Below, piece after piece: positions 8,942-17,505 of a stretch of DNA of 64,000 nt. The first letter of the stretch is position 1; every line of letters begins with the position of its first letter. Position numbers and translations under genes: made by a program. The stretch is from assembly GCF_024519465.1 (NCBI RefSeq), contig NZ_JALJRW010000002.1:186001-250000 (forward strand), given 5' to 3'. This DNA comes from Stenotrophomonas sp. Ste86 (lineage in GTDB: Bacteria; Pseudomonadota; Gammaproteobacteria; Xanthomonadales; Xanthomonadaceae). The notes under the pieces were generated by a model, which was given only the letters and a program-made list of their open reading frames with translations, ran no database searches and was not told the origin of the DNA.

Positions 8942-10540
8942 ATGACCCGCACTGCTGCCTGGCTGGCCTGCCTGCTGTTGACCACCGCACCCGCCCTGGC
9001 CGCCGAGGTGACCGTGAGTGGCAAGGTCTACCAGGAGCGCGACGGCAAGCCCGGTCGCGGGCCGACCGATCCGGGCCTGGCGGGGGTGCAGGTCTCCAAC
9101 GGCGAAACCATCGTGCGCACCGCCGCCGACGGCAGCTACAGCCTGCCCGTGCGCGACGGGCAGACGGTGTTCGTGATCAAGCCCGATGAGTATCGCTTCC
9201 CGGCCGCGGACAACGGGCTGCCGGCGTACTGGCGTCATTACGCGCCGCAGGGCTCGCCGCGGCTGAAGTACGACGGCATCCACGCGACCGGCACCAACAC
9301 CCGCAACTGGGATTTCGCGCTGGAGCCGGCCAAGGGCAGCGATGCGGCACGCGCCGGGTTCGAGATGCTGGTGTTCACCGATTCGCAGACCGCCAGCAAG
9401 GTCGACATCGATTACTACCGGCGCGCCATCGTCGAACCGATCATCGGCAAGCATCCGGCGCGACTCGGCACCACGCTGGGCGACATCGTCAACGACGACC
9501 TGGACCTGTACCCGACCATCAACAAGGCCACCGCGCAGCTGCAGGTGCCGTGGTTCCATGTGCCGGGCAACCACGACCTGGATGTCGACGCCGGCGACGA
9601 CCGCCATTCGCTGGACAGCTGGCGGGCGGTCTATGGCCCCGATACCTACGCGGTGGAGGAGGGCGGGGCCAGCTTCGTGTTCCTCGATGACGTGGTCTAC
9701 GACCCCAAGGCCAAGCCGACCTACGTGGGCGGCTTGCGCGCGGACCAGTTCACCTTCCTCGGCAACTACCTCAAGGGCCTGCCGCGCGACCGGCTGGTGG
9801 TGCTGGGCATGCACATTCCGCTGTTCGATGCCGCCCCGGGCCGCGAAACCTTCCGCCATGCCGACCGCACGCGCCTGTTCGGGCTGCTCAAGGACTTTCC
9901 CAACGTGCTGGTGCTCAGCGGCCACAGCCACACCCAGCAGCACTACTACCACGGTGCCGCCGAAGGCTGGCAGGGGGCAAAGCCGCTGCATGAGTACAAC
10001 GTCGGCGCCGCCTGTGGTGCGTTCTGGTCCGGAGTGAAGGACAGCAGCGGCATTCCCGATGCGACCATGAGCGATGGCACCCCCAACGGCTATGCGCTGC
10101 TGTCGGTCAGGCCCGGCGGCGACTACAGCCTGCGCTATTACGTGGCGCGCGCGCCGGAGGATTACCAGATCGCCCTTCACGCCCCCAAAGTGCTGCGCAA
10201 GGACGCCTACCCGGCATGGGGCGTGTACGCCAATGTGTTCATGGGCCAGGCCGATACGCGGGTGGAATACCGCGTGGACAATGGCGGCTGGCAGGGCATG
10301 AAGCGGGTGGAACAGCCGGACCCGCGCCTGCTGGTGGAGAACATGGCCGACGACCAGGCCGAGACGCTGCGCGGTTTCGATCGTTCGCCCGAAGCCACGC
10401 CATCGCCGCATCTGTGGCGCGGCGCGCTGCCGACCAATCTTGCTGCCGGCGAGCACAAGGTTGAAGTGCGCGCGGTGCATGCCGATGGCCCCACGTCCAC
10501 GGCCAGCACCACCTATCGCCTGCAGGTGGCCAAGCCTTGA
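8942..10540 (+). CDS. Secreted calcineurin-like phosphoesterase
   Basis: A 532-residue exported protein with signal peptide MTRTAAWLACLLLTTAPALA. It matches the three-part layout of MetallophosN, Metallophos and MetallophosC proteins: an N-terminal beta domain (AGVQVSNGETIVRTAADGSYSL), a central metallophosphatase with GNHDLD at residues 209-214 and LSGHSHTQQHYYHG around 326-339, and a C-terminal beta domain. The GNHD and GHSH blocks supply metal ligands. The true substrate is unknown; phosphodiesters or sugar phosphates are possible. It lies between the his operon and the mannoside locus, on the same strand as glk, but I see no operator that ties it to the locus. Confidence 0.85.
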   Translation: MTRTAAWLACLLLTTAPALAAEVTVSGKVYQERDGKPGRGPTDPGLAGVQVSNGETIVRTAADGSYSLPVRDGQTVFVIKPDEYRFPAADNGLPAYWRHYAPQGSPRLKYDGIHATGTNTRNWDFALEPAKGSDAARAGFEMLVFTDSQTASKVDIDYYRRAIVEPIIGKHPARLGTTLGDIVNDDLDLYPTINKATAQLQVPWFHVPGNHDLDVDAGDDRHSLDSWRAVYGPDTYAVEEGGASFVFLDDVVYDPKAKPTYVGGLRADQFTFLGNYLKGLPRDRLVVLGMHIPLFDAAPGRETFRHADRTRLFGLLKDFPNVLVLSGHSHTQQHYYHGAAEGWQGAKPLHEYNVGAACGAFWSGVKDSSGIPDATMSDGTPNGYALLSVRPGGDYSLRYYVARAPEDYQIALHAPKVLRKDAYPAWGVYANVFMGQADTRVEYRVDNGGWQGMKRVEQPDPRLLVENMADDQAETLRGFDRSPEATPSPHLWRGALPTNLAAGEHKVEVRAVHADGPTSTASTTYRLQVAKP

Positions 10541-10643
10541 TGGCGCTCACGCATACGCTCCGGTACGGCAACGTCCGCTTTGCAAACCGGGGCCGATCGC
10601 CGAAAATCGTGCAGAGTTGTTCGATCCCAGCCAAGGCCTGCGA

Positions 10644-11702
10644 GTGAGCGTTGCGGTACCGTTTCCGGACCCTGTTCCGGCCCTTCCCGACGCGACGTCT
10701 GCGATGACGCCCGGCTTGGAATCCCCGGTTGAACCGGTCATCGTCGCCGACGTCGGCGGCACTTTCGCGCGCGTGGCCCTGGCCGAGCTGCGCGACGGCC
10801 AGCCGCCGCACCTGCATGGTCTGCGCCGCTACAGCTGCGCCGAGTTCGCCAGCCTGGCCGCGATCCTGGCCGACTTCATCGCTGTCACCGCGCAGCCGGT
10901 GGATACCGCCGTGGTGGCGATCGCCGGCCTGCTCGAAGGCGACCACCTGGTCAACACCAACCTGGCCTGGCCGGTATCGGTGGCGGCCACCCGCGCCGAG
11001 GCCGGGCTGCGCTCGCTGGCCTTGATCAACGATTTCGAAGCGGTGGCCTACGCCATTCCCTGTGTGCAGCCGGAGACACTGGTAGCGCTCAATGGCGAGC
11101 CCAGCAGCGACAATTCGCCGTGGCCGGCGCTGGTGCTCGGGCCCGGCACCGGATTGGGTGCGGCGCTGCGCTTCCAGGGCGGCGATCAGCCGGTGCTGGC
11201 CAGCGAAGCCGGCCATGCCGCATTGACCGCCGGCAATGCGTTGGAGTTGGAGATCCTGCGCCAGATGCAGCAGCGGTGGGAACACGTGGACCAGGAGCGG
11301 ATCCTGTCCGGCAGCGGCCTGATGAATCTGTATCCGTGCCTGTGCGGCATCCGTGGCGTGGCACCCCGCTGGCAATCGACCGAAGCGCTGATCGCCGCCG
11401 CGCATGCGGGCGAGGACGCGCTGGCGGTGGAGACGCTGCAGGTCTTCAGTGCATGGCTGGGCAGCCTGGCCGGCGATCTGGCGGTCACCTTCGGTGCGCG
11501 TTCGGTGTACCTGGCCGGCGGCATTTCCACGCGCATTGCGCCGTTCCTGCAGGCCGGTGGCTTCCGTGCGCGCTTCCTGGCCAAGGGGGTGATGTCGCGG
11601 GTGCTGGCGCAGGTGCCGGTGTGGCGGGTGGAACACGGCGAGCTGGGCATGCTGGGCGCGGCGGTATGGCATGCCGCGCGCCGCGAACGCGCGGTGGCAT
11701 GA
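10644..11702 (+). CDS. glk: Glucokinase
   Basis: ATP-dependent phosphorylation of glucose in the cytoplasm. The Glk-type ROK/hexokinase fold shows VADVGGTFARVALAEL (phosphate-1 loop), NDFEAVAYAI (catalytic Asp), LGPGTGLGAALRF and SEAGHAAL. I chose GTG at 10644 because an AAGG sits 7 nt upstream; this gives 352 residues. An ATG at 10704 (332 residues) has no clear ribosome-binding site but gives an equally normal length, so the start is uncertain. It leads the glk, glycosylasparaginase, cutC group and probably serves hexoses released from glycans. Confidence 0.88.
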   Translation: MSVAVPFPDPVPALPDATSAMTPGLESPVEPVIVADVGGTFARVALAELRDGQPPHLHGLRRYSCAEFASLAAILADFIAVTAQPVDTAVVAIAGLLEGDHLVNTNLAWPVSVAATRAEAGLRSLALINDFEAVAYAIPCVQPETLVALNGEPSSDNSPWPALVLGPGTGLGAALRFQGGDQPVLASEAGHAALTAGNALELEILRQMQQRWEHVDQERILSGSGLMNLYPCLCGIRGVAPRWQSTEALIAAAHAGEDALAVETLQVFSAWLGSLAGDLAVTFGARSVYLAGGISTRIAPFLQAGGFRARFLAKGVMSRVLAQVPVWRVEHGELGMLGAAVWHAARRERAVA

Positions 11703-11760
11703 ACGCATCCCGCCCGGATGCCGGGCGGAACAACCACAGCTGTTGCAGGGGAGGGTTCAG

Positions 11761-12759
11761 ATGACCGATCGCAGGCAGTTCCTCCAGGCCGGTGCATTGG
11801 CCGCCGGTGCACTGGCGTTGCCGCGCGTGCGTGCGCAGGCACGTTCCGGCGCACGGGTGGTGTCCACCTGGGATTTCGGTGTCGGCGCCAATCAGGCTGC
11901 GTGGAAGGTGTTGTCCGGCGGCGGCAGTGCGCTGGATGCGGTGGAAGCGGGCGCACGCTGGGCCGAGAGCGAGCTGTGCAACCCCACCGTCGGCCGCTGC
12001 GGCAATCCCGATCGCGACGGCGTGCTCAGCCTGGACGCCAGCATCATGGACGGCGACGGCCGCTGTGGTTCGGTGGCGGCGCTCACCGACATCCTGCATC
12101 CGGTGTCGGTCGCCCGCAAAGTAATGGAAAACACCCCGCACGTGATGCTGGTCGGGCAGGGGGCGAAGCAGTTCGCGGTGGAACAGGGCTTCGAGCGCCA
12201 GAAGCTGCTCACCCCTGCGGCGGAAAAGGCTTGGCGTGAATGGCTGAAGACCGCCCAGTACACGCCTGAGATCAATGCCGAGCGGCGTGGCCGTCCGGGC
12301 GACAGCAGCAACCATGACACCCTGGGCATGCTGGCGATCGACGTCAATGGCCGCCTTGCCGGTGCATGCACCACCAGCGGCATGGCGTGGAAGCTGCACG
12401 GGCGCGTGGGTGACAGCCCGATCATCGGCGCTGGTCTGTACGTGGACAACGAGGTGGGCGGCGCGACCGCCTCGGGCGTCGGCGAAGAAATGATGCGCAA
12501 CGCGGCGTCGTTCCTGGTGGTGGAACTGATGCGCCAGGGCCGCTCGCCGGCCGATGCCTGCCGCGAGGCGATCGCACGGCTGGTGCGCAAACGACCGGAG
12601 GCCAGCAAAACGCTGCAGGTGTGCTTCCTCGCCTTGGACAAGCACGGCGAGGTCGGTGCGTACGCGCTGCACCGTGGCTTCGTCTATGCCGTATGCGACA
12701 AGGACCGCCAGGATGACCTGCGCGATTCGGCCTCGGTCTATACCAGCGAGCAGACATGA
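11761..12759 (+). CDS. N4-(beta-N-acetylglucosaminyl)-L-asparaginase (glycosylasparaginase)
   Basis: Ntn-hydrolase that cuts the GlcNAc-Asn linkage left from N-glycoproteins. The N-terminus MTDRRQFLQAGALAAGALAL is Tat-like (RR followed by FLQ), so the enzyme is probably exported folded to the periplasm. The autoproteolysis/nucleophile site is the Thr in SSNHDTLGMLAIDVNG, and the substrate loop GACTTSGMAWKLHGRVGDSP follows. Length 332 residues is normal. GGAGGG lies upstream of the ATG. The gene overlaps cutC by 4 bp. Its presence suggests that the locus handles N-glycans, not just plant mannans. Confidence 0.9.
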   Translation: MTDRRQFLQAGALAAGALALPRVRAQARSGARVVSTWDFGVGANQAAWKVLSGGGSALDAVEAGARWAESELCNPTVGRCGNPDRDGVLSLDASIMDGDGRCGSVAALTDILHPVSVARKVMENTPHVMLVGQGAKQFAVEQGFERQKLLTPAAEKAWREWLKTAQYTPEINAERRGRPGDSSNHDTLGMLAIDVNGRLAGACTTSGMAWKLHGRVGDSPIIGAGLYVDNEVGGATASGVGEEMMRNAASFLVVELMRQGRSPADACREAIARLVRKRPEASKTLQVCFLALDKHGEVGAYALHRGFVYAVCDKDRQDDLRDSASVYTSEQT

Positions 12760-13490
12760 GCCCACCGCGCCGGGTGCTGGAAATCGCCTCGAACTCGGTG
12801 GCCTCGGCACTGGCCGCACAAGCCGGCGGCGCCGACCGGATCGAACTGTTCGACAACCTCGCCGAGGGCGGCACCACCCCGTCCCACGGCAGCATCGCCG
12901 TGGCGCGCGAACGCCTGTGCATTCCGGTGTTCGTGCTGATCCGTGCGCGGCCTGGCGACTTCCTTTACGGCGCGCTGGAAACGGAGATCATGCTGCGTGA
13001 TATCGCGCAGTGCCGGGCACTGGGCTGCGATGGCGTGGTGATCGGCGCGCTGGATGCTGACGGCGGCATCGACGTGGCACTGTGCCGCGAGCTGGTGCAG
13101 GCGGCGGGACCGATGCAGGTGACGTTCCATCGCGCCTTCGATGCGACGCGCGATCTTCCGCAGGCGTTGGAGCAGGTGATCGCGCTCGGCTGCCAGCGCG
13201 TGTTGAGCTCCGGCGGGCGGGGCAGTGCCGAGGCCGGTGCGGACGCGCTCGCAACGCTGGTGGCCCAGGCCGATGGCCGCATCAGCGTGATGGCCGGTGC
13301 GGGAGTCAGTGCCGGCAACATCGCCGCCATCGCCGCCCGCAGCGGATGCCACGAGCTGCACGCGTCTGCCAAGGCCACGCAGCGCTCGCCGATGCGTTTC
13401 CACAACCCCGCGCTGACCGGGTTGTCGCCCGACTGGACCGCCACCGACCCGGCAACCGTCGCCGCCCTACGCGCCGCCCTCGATCGGTAG
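12756..13490 (+). CDS. cutC: CutC family protein
   Basis: A 244-residue TIM-barrel protein of the CutC family, named from copper homeostasis in E. coli though its biochemical role is unclear. Family blocks seen are LEIASNSVASALAAQAGGADRIELFDNL, split here as LEIASNSVASALAAQ and GGADRIELFDNL, then VFVLIRARPGDFLY, GCDGVVIGALDADGGID and FHRAFDATRD. The ATG overlaps the asparaginase stop, so the two are translated together. The TAG stop codon is part of the GTAG head of a SMAG element that begins at 13487. A role in sugar metabolism is suggested only by context. Confidence 0.88.
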   Translation: MSPPRRVLEIASNSVASALAAQAGGADRIELFDNLAEGGTTPSHGSIAVARERLCIPVFVLIRARPGDFLYGALETEIMLRDIAQCRALGCDGVVIGALDADGGIDVALCRELVQAAGPMQVTFHRAFDATRDLPQALEQVIALGCQRVLSSGGRGSAEAGADALATLVAQADGRISVMAGAGVSAGNIAAIAARSGCHELHASAKATQRSPMRFHNPALTGLSPDWTATDPATVAALRAALDR

Positions 13491-13556
13491 AGCCACCCCA
13501 TGGGTGGCTGCCTTTCCGTCCGGCATTGCGCGCAGCCACCCATGGGGTTGCTCTAC
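13487..13556. repeat. Inverted pair of SMAG elements overlapping the cutC stop
   Basis: Starts GTAGAGCCACC, has the stem CCACCC/GGGTGG, then a 22-bp spacer, then the mirror unit ending GGTTGCTCTAC. The two units face each other, so the whole 70 bp can also fold as one long hairpin. The GTAG gives cutC its stop codon. Confidence 0.8.
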
Positions 13557-13561
13557 CGGTT

Positions 13562-13642
13562 TGCGCGGAGTGCGCGGAATGCACGGGATGCACGGAATGC
13601 ACGGGATGCACGGGATGCACGGGATGCACCGGGTCCACGGAT
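13562..13642. repeat. 9-bp minisatellite
   Basis: Eight to nine tandem copies of a 9-bp unit, consensus TGCACGGGA, lie exactly between two SMAG pairs. The first two units are TGCGCGGAG and TGCGCGGAA, units 3 to 7 are TGCACGGGA or TGCACGGAA, and the last ones drift (TGCACCGGG, TCCACGGAT). The 9-bp period keeps all frames open, producing the spurious Cys-Ile-Pro and His-Pro-Val repeats in conceptual translations. Confidence 0.85.
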
Positions 13643-13651
13643 CGTACGAGG

Positions 13652-13721
13652 GTAGAGCCACCCCATGGGTGGCTGCCTTTCTGTCCGGCACCGCGTGCAG
13701 CCACCCATGGGGTGGCTCTAC
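13652..13721. repeat. Second inverted SMAG pair
   Basis: A 70-bp near copy of the pair at 13487-13556: GTAGAGCCACC head, spacer CTTTCTGTCCGGCACC, mirror unit ending GGTGGCTCTAC. Together with the minisatellite it fills the convergent gap between cutC and the TonB-dependent receptor gene. Confidence 0.8.
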
Positions 13722-13741
13722 TCCGGGGGAGGCATCGCCAC

Positions 13742-13777
13742 AAAAAACGGCAGCCACCTGTACGAGCGTGGCTGCCG
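13742..13777 (-). terminator. Rho-independent terminator of the TonB-dependent receptor gene
   Basis: Perfect 10-bp stem CGGCAGCCAC/GTGGCTGCCG with a 10-nt loop. On the minus strand it is followed by TTTTTTG, so it ends transcription coming from the receptor gene. Confidence 0.9.
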
Positions 13778-13819
13778 TGGAGGACCGTGCCCCCGCCGGG
13801 GGGCGGGGGCGGGTGACGC

Positions 13820-16800
13820 TTAGAACTTCCAGTTCACGCCGACGTACAGCTGGCGGCCGGTATAGGTGTTGGAGATCAACCGCGCCTTGCTGTCGCTGCC
13901 CAGGTAGATCCGCTGTTCGGACTTGGTGGCATTGAGCACCGAGGCGGTCAGGGTCAGGGCATCGGTCAGGTTGTAGGCCGCGTTGAGGTCCAGCTGGTCG
14001 TACGGCTCGGAGTACTGGGTCAGGCCGTTGACCAGCCCGCCCACCACTTCGCCGCGGCGGTTGTACGAGGCGCGCGCCAGGAACTTCTGGTTCTCGTAGA
14101 AGACCGTGACGTTGGCCTGGTTCTTGGCGCTGCCCACCAGCGGCGAGGAGCCGATGTTCTGGCCGTCCAGCACGATGGAGGCCAGGTTGGTGTCGTTGTA
14201 GGTGTAGTTGGCCTGCACGCCGAAGCCCATGTCGAAGGTGTACTGACCGTACAGCTCCACACCCTGCGACACGCCATCGCGGCCGTTGGCTTCGGTTTCG
14301 TACTTCTGCACCGTCACCGTCTGGCCACCCACGGTCATCTGCTGGTCGCGCACCACCGGCACGGTGAAGTTGTCCACGTTCTTGCGGAACAGGGCCGCAC
14401 CGGCCACCGCGCCCGGCTTGAAGTACCACTCCAGGCCGATGTCGAACTGGGTCGCTTCGAACGGCTCCAGGTTCTTGTTGCTGCCGTGGCCGTACCAGCC
14501 GGGGGTATCGGTGCCGCCGGCGACACGACGGTCGTTGCTGTATTCCTCGCTCACGTAGCTCAGGCTGCCGGGCGCCGCGATGCTGGTGTAGCCGGGGCGG
14601 GCGATGACCTTGGACGCGGCGCCGCGCAGCACCAGGTTGTCGGTGATGTCCCAGGCGATGTTGAAGCTCGGCAGGAAGTCGGTGTAGGTCCGTTCAAGCG
14701 AGGCGAACTCGTAGGTCTTCTCGCGGGCCAGGCCATCGGGCAGGCGCACGAAACCGCTCTGGCACACATAACCGGTGTTGGAGGCGATCAGCGGTCCAGC
14801 GGCCGGATCGTTGCAGCCCATCGGCGCGCCCGCGGCGTTGTCCTGGAAGTAGTCGTTGAACTTCTCCACCGAATCGCTGGACTCGGCGAACTGCTGGGTT
14901 CGCACCACGCGCACGCCGACGTTGCCGCGCAGGCGCTCGGTACGGAAGTTGGCCTGGAAGTAGCCGGAGTAGATCTTCTCGTTGACGTTGTAGACGAAGT
15001 CCTCTTCCTTGCGGCTGTAGGAACCGCCGTATTTCTGGTTGAGGAAGTCGATGTAGGCGGGGTAGTTGATGCCCGGGAACACGTTGGCGTTGAAGCCGCC
15101 GGCGATGTTGTTGATCGGGCTGGACAGGAAGAAGCCGGGCTGGGCCTGCCCCGCGGTCGAATCGCACCCGGCCTGGTAGCGGTTGTTGTCGTAGTCGGCC
15201 GGGTCCTTGCCCTGGCACACCCAGTAGGTGTTGCCGGTATTGCGGTGGACTTCACCATCACGGTACTTGGCGCCGAACTGGATCGAGTCCAGCCAGCCGC
15301 TTTCGAACATCTTGGTGACGTCGGCCTGGAAGTAGTTCTGCTTGACGCTGGTCTGCATCCACGACGAACCGGTGGAGCCGGTATCGATCTCGGCGATGCC
15401 GGCCATCAGCTGGTCCTGCAGGTTCGGCGAGAACGTGGCGCTCGGCGTGCCGGTCAGGTCCCAGGCGCTGTAGGTGTTGCCGGACTGCCACACGCCATCG
15501 ACCTGGCGGCGCGGCTTGGCCGACATGCTGAAGTTCATCGACGGACCGCCCTCGGACCAGGTGCGGCCACCGGTGAAGGAGGCCTTCCACAGCGGGCTGA
15601 TGTCCCAGTCGACGGTGAGGTCGGCGGTCTGCGACAGCGCTTTTTCCTTGCTGTAGGTACCGGTCAGCTGCGGGGTGGGGATGGTGCAGTCGTCCGGTCC
15701 CCAGCCACCCGGCGCCATGCCGGCGGCGGCGGCCTGTTCTTCGCTGCAGTAGTAGGTCTTGCCGGCCAGCTTTTCGTACTGCGCACCGGTGACGATGCTG
15801 CCACTGGGGTCGAAGCTGAGCCCGTTGAGCAGGCGGCCGCCGTCCCAGTTGCCGTCGCCGTTGTAGCGCGCCAGGTTCCATTCCGGAATCTTCAGCATGT
15901 TCTGGGTGTAATCCCCCTGCAGCTCGAAGCGGAAGTAGTTGGCGGTCAGGGTCAGGTTGTCCAGCGGCTTGAACTGGAAGGTGAACTGGCCGCCGGTACG
16001 CTCGCGCTTTTCTTCCTTGACCGCGAAGTTCACCGAGGTCGGCATGAAGAATTCGCTGTAGTTGCGCCCGCTCTGGTCATTGAAGCCGGACTGGCCCCAC
16101 CAGTAGTGGATGCCGTCCTGCGACAGCACGTTGCCGTTGGCATCGCGTGCGTCGGTGCCGTTGCCGTACCACTGATAGTCCTCGGTGCTGGCCTGCATGG
16201 TGCGGCTGGTGCGGGTCTGCTTGGTCGCCCCGACCAGCAGGCCGAAACGCTCGTCCTTGCTGTGCCAGGAGTACAGCGCCGACACCTGCGGTTCGAGGTC
16301 GTGGCTGGTATCTGACGAAGTGCCTTCCAGGTTCACGTAACCGGAGTTGGCTTCCATATCCAGCGGACGACGGGTATGCAGGATCACCGTGCCGCCGATG
16401 CCGCCCTCGTCGATGCGCGCCTCGGGCGATTTGAACAGCTCCGCGCTGGACAGCATGTTTGCCGGCAGCAGCGTGTAGTTGAACGAGCGCGTCGCTTCGT
16501 TGTTGGTTTCCGAGGTGGCGACGTAGTTGCCGTTCAACTGGGTGAGCGTCAGGTCCGGGGCGAGGCCGCGCACGCTGACGGTCTTGCCTTCGCCGCCGCT
16601 GCGCTCGATGACCACGCCGGGCACGCGCTGCAGCGCATCGGCGACGTTTTTGTCGGGGAACTTGCCGACGTCCTCGGCGGTGATCACTTCGACCACGGCG
16701 TTGGCGTCGCGCTTCTGCTGCAGGCTCTTTTCGATGGCGTAGCGGTAGCCGGTGACGGTCACGCTGTCGAGCGTGGTGGCCTCCGGTGACGAGGCCGGGC

Positions 16801-16909
16801 TGGCCTGTTGTGCAAAAGCGCTGGCCGGAACCAGCGCGGCGGCGAACAGCGCGGCGGTAATGGCGGCCGACAGCGTGTCGCGGTTGCGCATGCGGGACAT
16901 CTTGCTCAT
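13820..16909 (-). CDS. TonB-dependent outer-membrane receptor of the mannoside locus
   Basis: A 1029-residue outer-membrane transporter, likely importing mannose-containing oligosaccharides. It has a signal peptide (ITAALFAAALVPASAFAQQ), a plug domain (VVEVITAEDVGKFPDKNVADAL, VPGVVIERSGGEGKTVSVRG) and a 22-strand barrel ending in the required aromatic residue (LYVGVNWKF). Length and plug resemble the large Xanthomonas/Caulobacter TonB receptor group. A GAGAGGGAGAGAG stretch precedes the ATG. It is divergent from the GH92 gene; two LacI-type operators lie within 170 bp upstream of its start. Substrate is inferred from context only. Confidence 0.92.
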   Translation of the reverse strand: MSKMSRMRNRDTLSAAITAALFAAALVPASAFAQQASPASSPEATTLDSVTVTGYRYAIEKSLQQKRDANAVVEVITAEDVGKFPDKNVADALQRVPGVVIERSGGEGKTVSVRGLAPDLTLTQLNGNYVATSETNNEATRSFNYTLLPANMLSSAELFKSPEARIDEGGIGGTVILHTRRPLDMEANSGYVNLEGTSSDTSHDLEPQVSALYSWHSKDERFGLLVGATKQTRTSRTMQASTEDYQWYGNGTDARDANGNVLSQDGIHYWWGQSGFNDQSGRNYSEFFMPTSVNFAVKEEKRERTGGQFTFQFKPLDNLTLTANYFRFELQGDYTQNMLKIPEWNLARYNGDGNWDGGRLLNGLSFDPSGSIVTGAQYEKLAGKTYYCSEEQAAAAGMAPGGWGPDDCTIPTPQLTGTYSKEKALSQTADLTVDWDISPLWKASFTGGRTWSEGGPSMNFSMSAKPRRQVDGVWQSGNTYSAWDLTGTPSATFSPNLQDQLMAGIAEIDTGSTGSSWMQTSVKQNYFQADVTKMFESGWLDSIQFGAKYRDGEVHRNTGNTYWVCQGKDPADYDNNRYQAGCDSTAGQAQPGFFLSSPINNIAGGFNANVFPGINYPAYIDFLNQKYGGSYSRKEEDFVYNVNEKIYSGYFQANFRTERLRGNVGVRVVRTQQFAESSDSVEKFNDYFQDNAAGAPMGCNDPAAGPLIASNTGYVCQSGFVRLPDGLAREKTYEFASLERTYTDFLPSFNIAWDITDNLVLRGAASKVIARPGYTSIAAPGSLSYVSEEYSNDRRVAGGTDTPGWYGHGSNKNLEPFEATQFDIGLEWYFKPGAVAGAALFRKNVDNFTVPVVRDQQMTVGGQTVTVQKYETEANGRDGVSQGVELYGQYTFDMGFGVQANYTYNDTNLASIVLDGQNIGSSPLVGSAKNQANVTVFYENQKFLARASYNRRGEVVGGLVNGLTQYSEPYDQLDLNAAYNLTDALTLTASVLNATKSEQRIYLGSDSKARLISNTYTGRQLYVGVNWKF

Positions 16910-16953
16910 TCCACTCTCTCCCTCTCCTGGATTGAAACGGTGGCGATACGTGA

Positions 16954-16967
16954 TTGAATCGATCTAA
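16954..16967. promoter_or_regulatory. LacI-type operator copy 1
   Basis: TTGAATCGATCTAA, one of three near-identical 14-bp sites in this divergent region. It lies 45-58 bp upstream of the receptor ATG, a position suited to block its promoter. The ATCGAT core is palindromic, as in LacI-family sites. Confidence 0.7.
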
Positions 16968-17060
16968 TTTTCAAGGCGCCTTGGGGCGTCGAGTCGTGCG
17001 TCCGGCATGCAGCGCGTGGTGGTCCCCACCCACCCCTCCAGCAATCGTGACCGTTTAAAG

Positions 17061-17074
17061 TTGGATCGATCTAA
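17061..17074. promoter_or_regulatory. LacI-type operator copy 2
   Basis: TTGGATCGATCTAA, differing from copies 1 and 3 at one position and being the most symmetric (TTrGATCGATCyAA). It lies about 150 bp upstream of the receptor start. Spacing of 107 bp to copy 1 would permit looping. Confidence 0.7.
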
Positions 17075-17175
17075 ACGATTGGCGGGGATTTTTTAGCACG
17101 GCCCGGCGGGCGACGCATGCTGCTGCGCAATATGGCAAGCGCGCGTCGAGGGTATGACGCGATCGAAAAAACCAT

Positions 17176-17187
17176 GAAAACGTTTTC
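17176..17187. promoter_or_regulatory. Second, different palindrome in the divergent promoter region
   Basis: GAAAACGTTTTC is a perfect 12-bp palindrome with a central CG, the layout of many LacI-family operators, but unlike the three TTGAATCGATCTAA sites. It lies midway between the receptor and the GH92 genes, within otherwise gene-free sequence (16910-17505). A second regulator from elsewhere in the genome could bind it. Confidence 0.4.
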
Positions 17188-17382
17188 GTGCGCGGAGACG
17201 GCTGGGGAGGGATGGCTGTCGCGTCGCTCGCAGAGGCATCAGCCATCCATCGCCAGGTTGCGTCGAGGCCACGAACAGATGCTGAAGGGTCGGCCGGGCG
17301 GCACGGCGCAAGCGTGCCTCCGCCTATCCGGGCCCGTCATGTTGCGCCGCAGAATGCATCGGCCGAAATCCCCGTGCTTTAC

Positions 17383-17396
17383 TTGAATCGATCTAA
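17383..17396. promoter_or_regulatory. LacI-type operator copy 3
   Basis: TTGAATCGATCTAA, identical to copy 1, about 110 bp upstream of the GH92 ATG. This places one site on the GH92 side of the divergent promoter region, so both directions can be controlled by the same regulator. Confidence 0.7.
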
Positions 17397-17505
17397 ATTC
17401 ACGGCAACGTGGATCTGGAGCCGCGTCCCGGGGAGACGCCCGGCCAGCAGTGGCGGGGCTTTGCGCCCCTTCGTCAGCACCGACATCGACCCACAGGATC
17501 CACCC

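Noticed and set aside
13467..14429. Minus-strand frame with Cys-Ile-Pro repeats
   Set aside because: The repeat peptide comes from the 9-bp minisatellite; the remainder is a shadow of the TonB receptor gene in another frame.
17117..17505. Small frames between the receptor and GH92 genes
   Set aside because: They lack ribosome-binding sites and known motifs and overlap the operator sites; the region looks regulatory.
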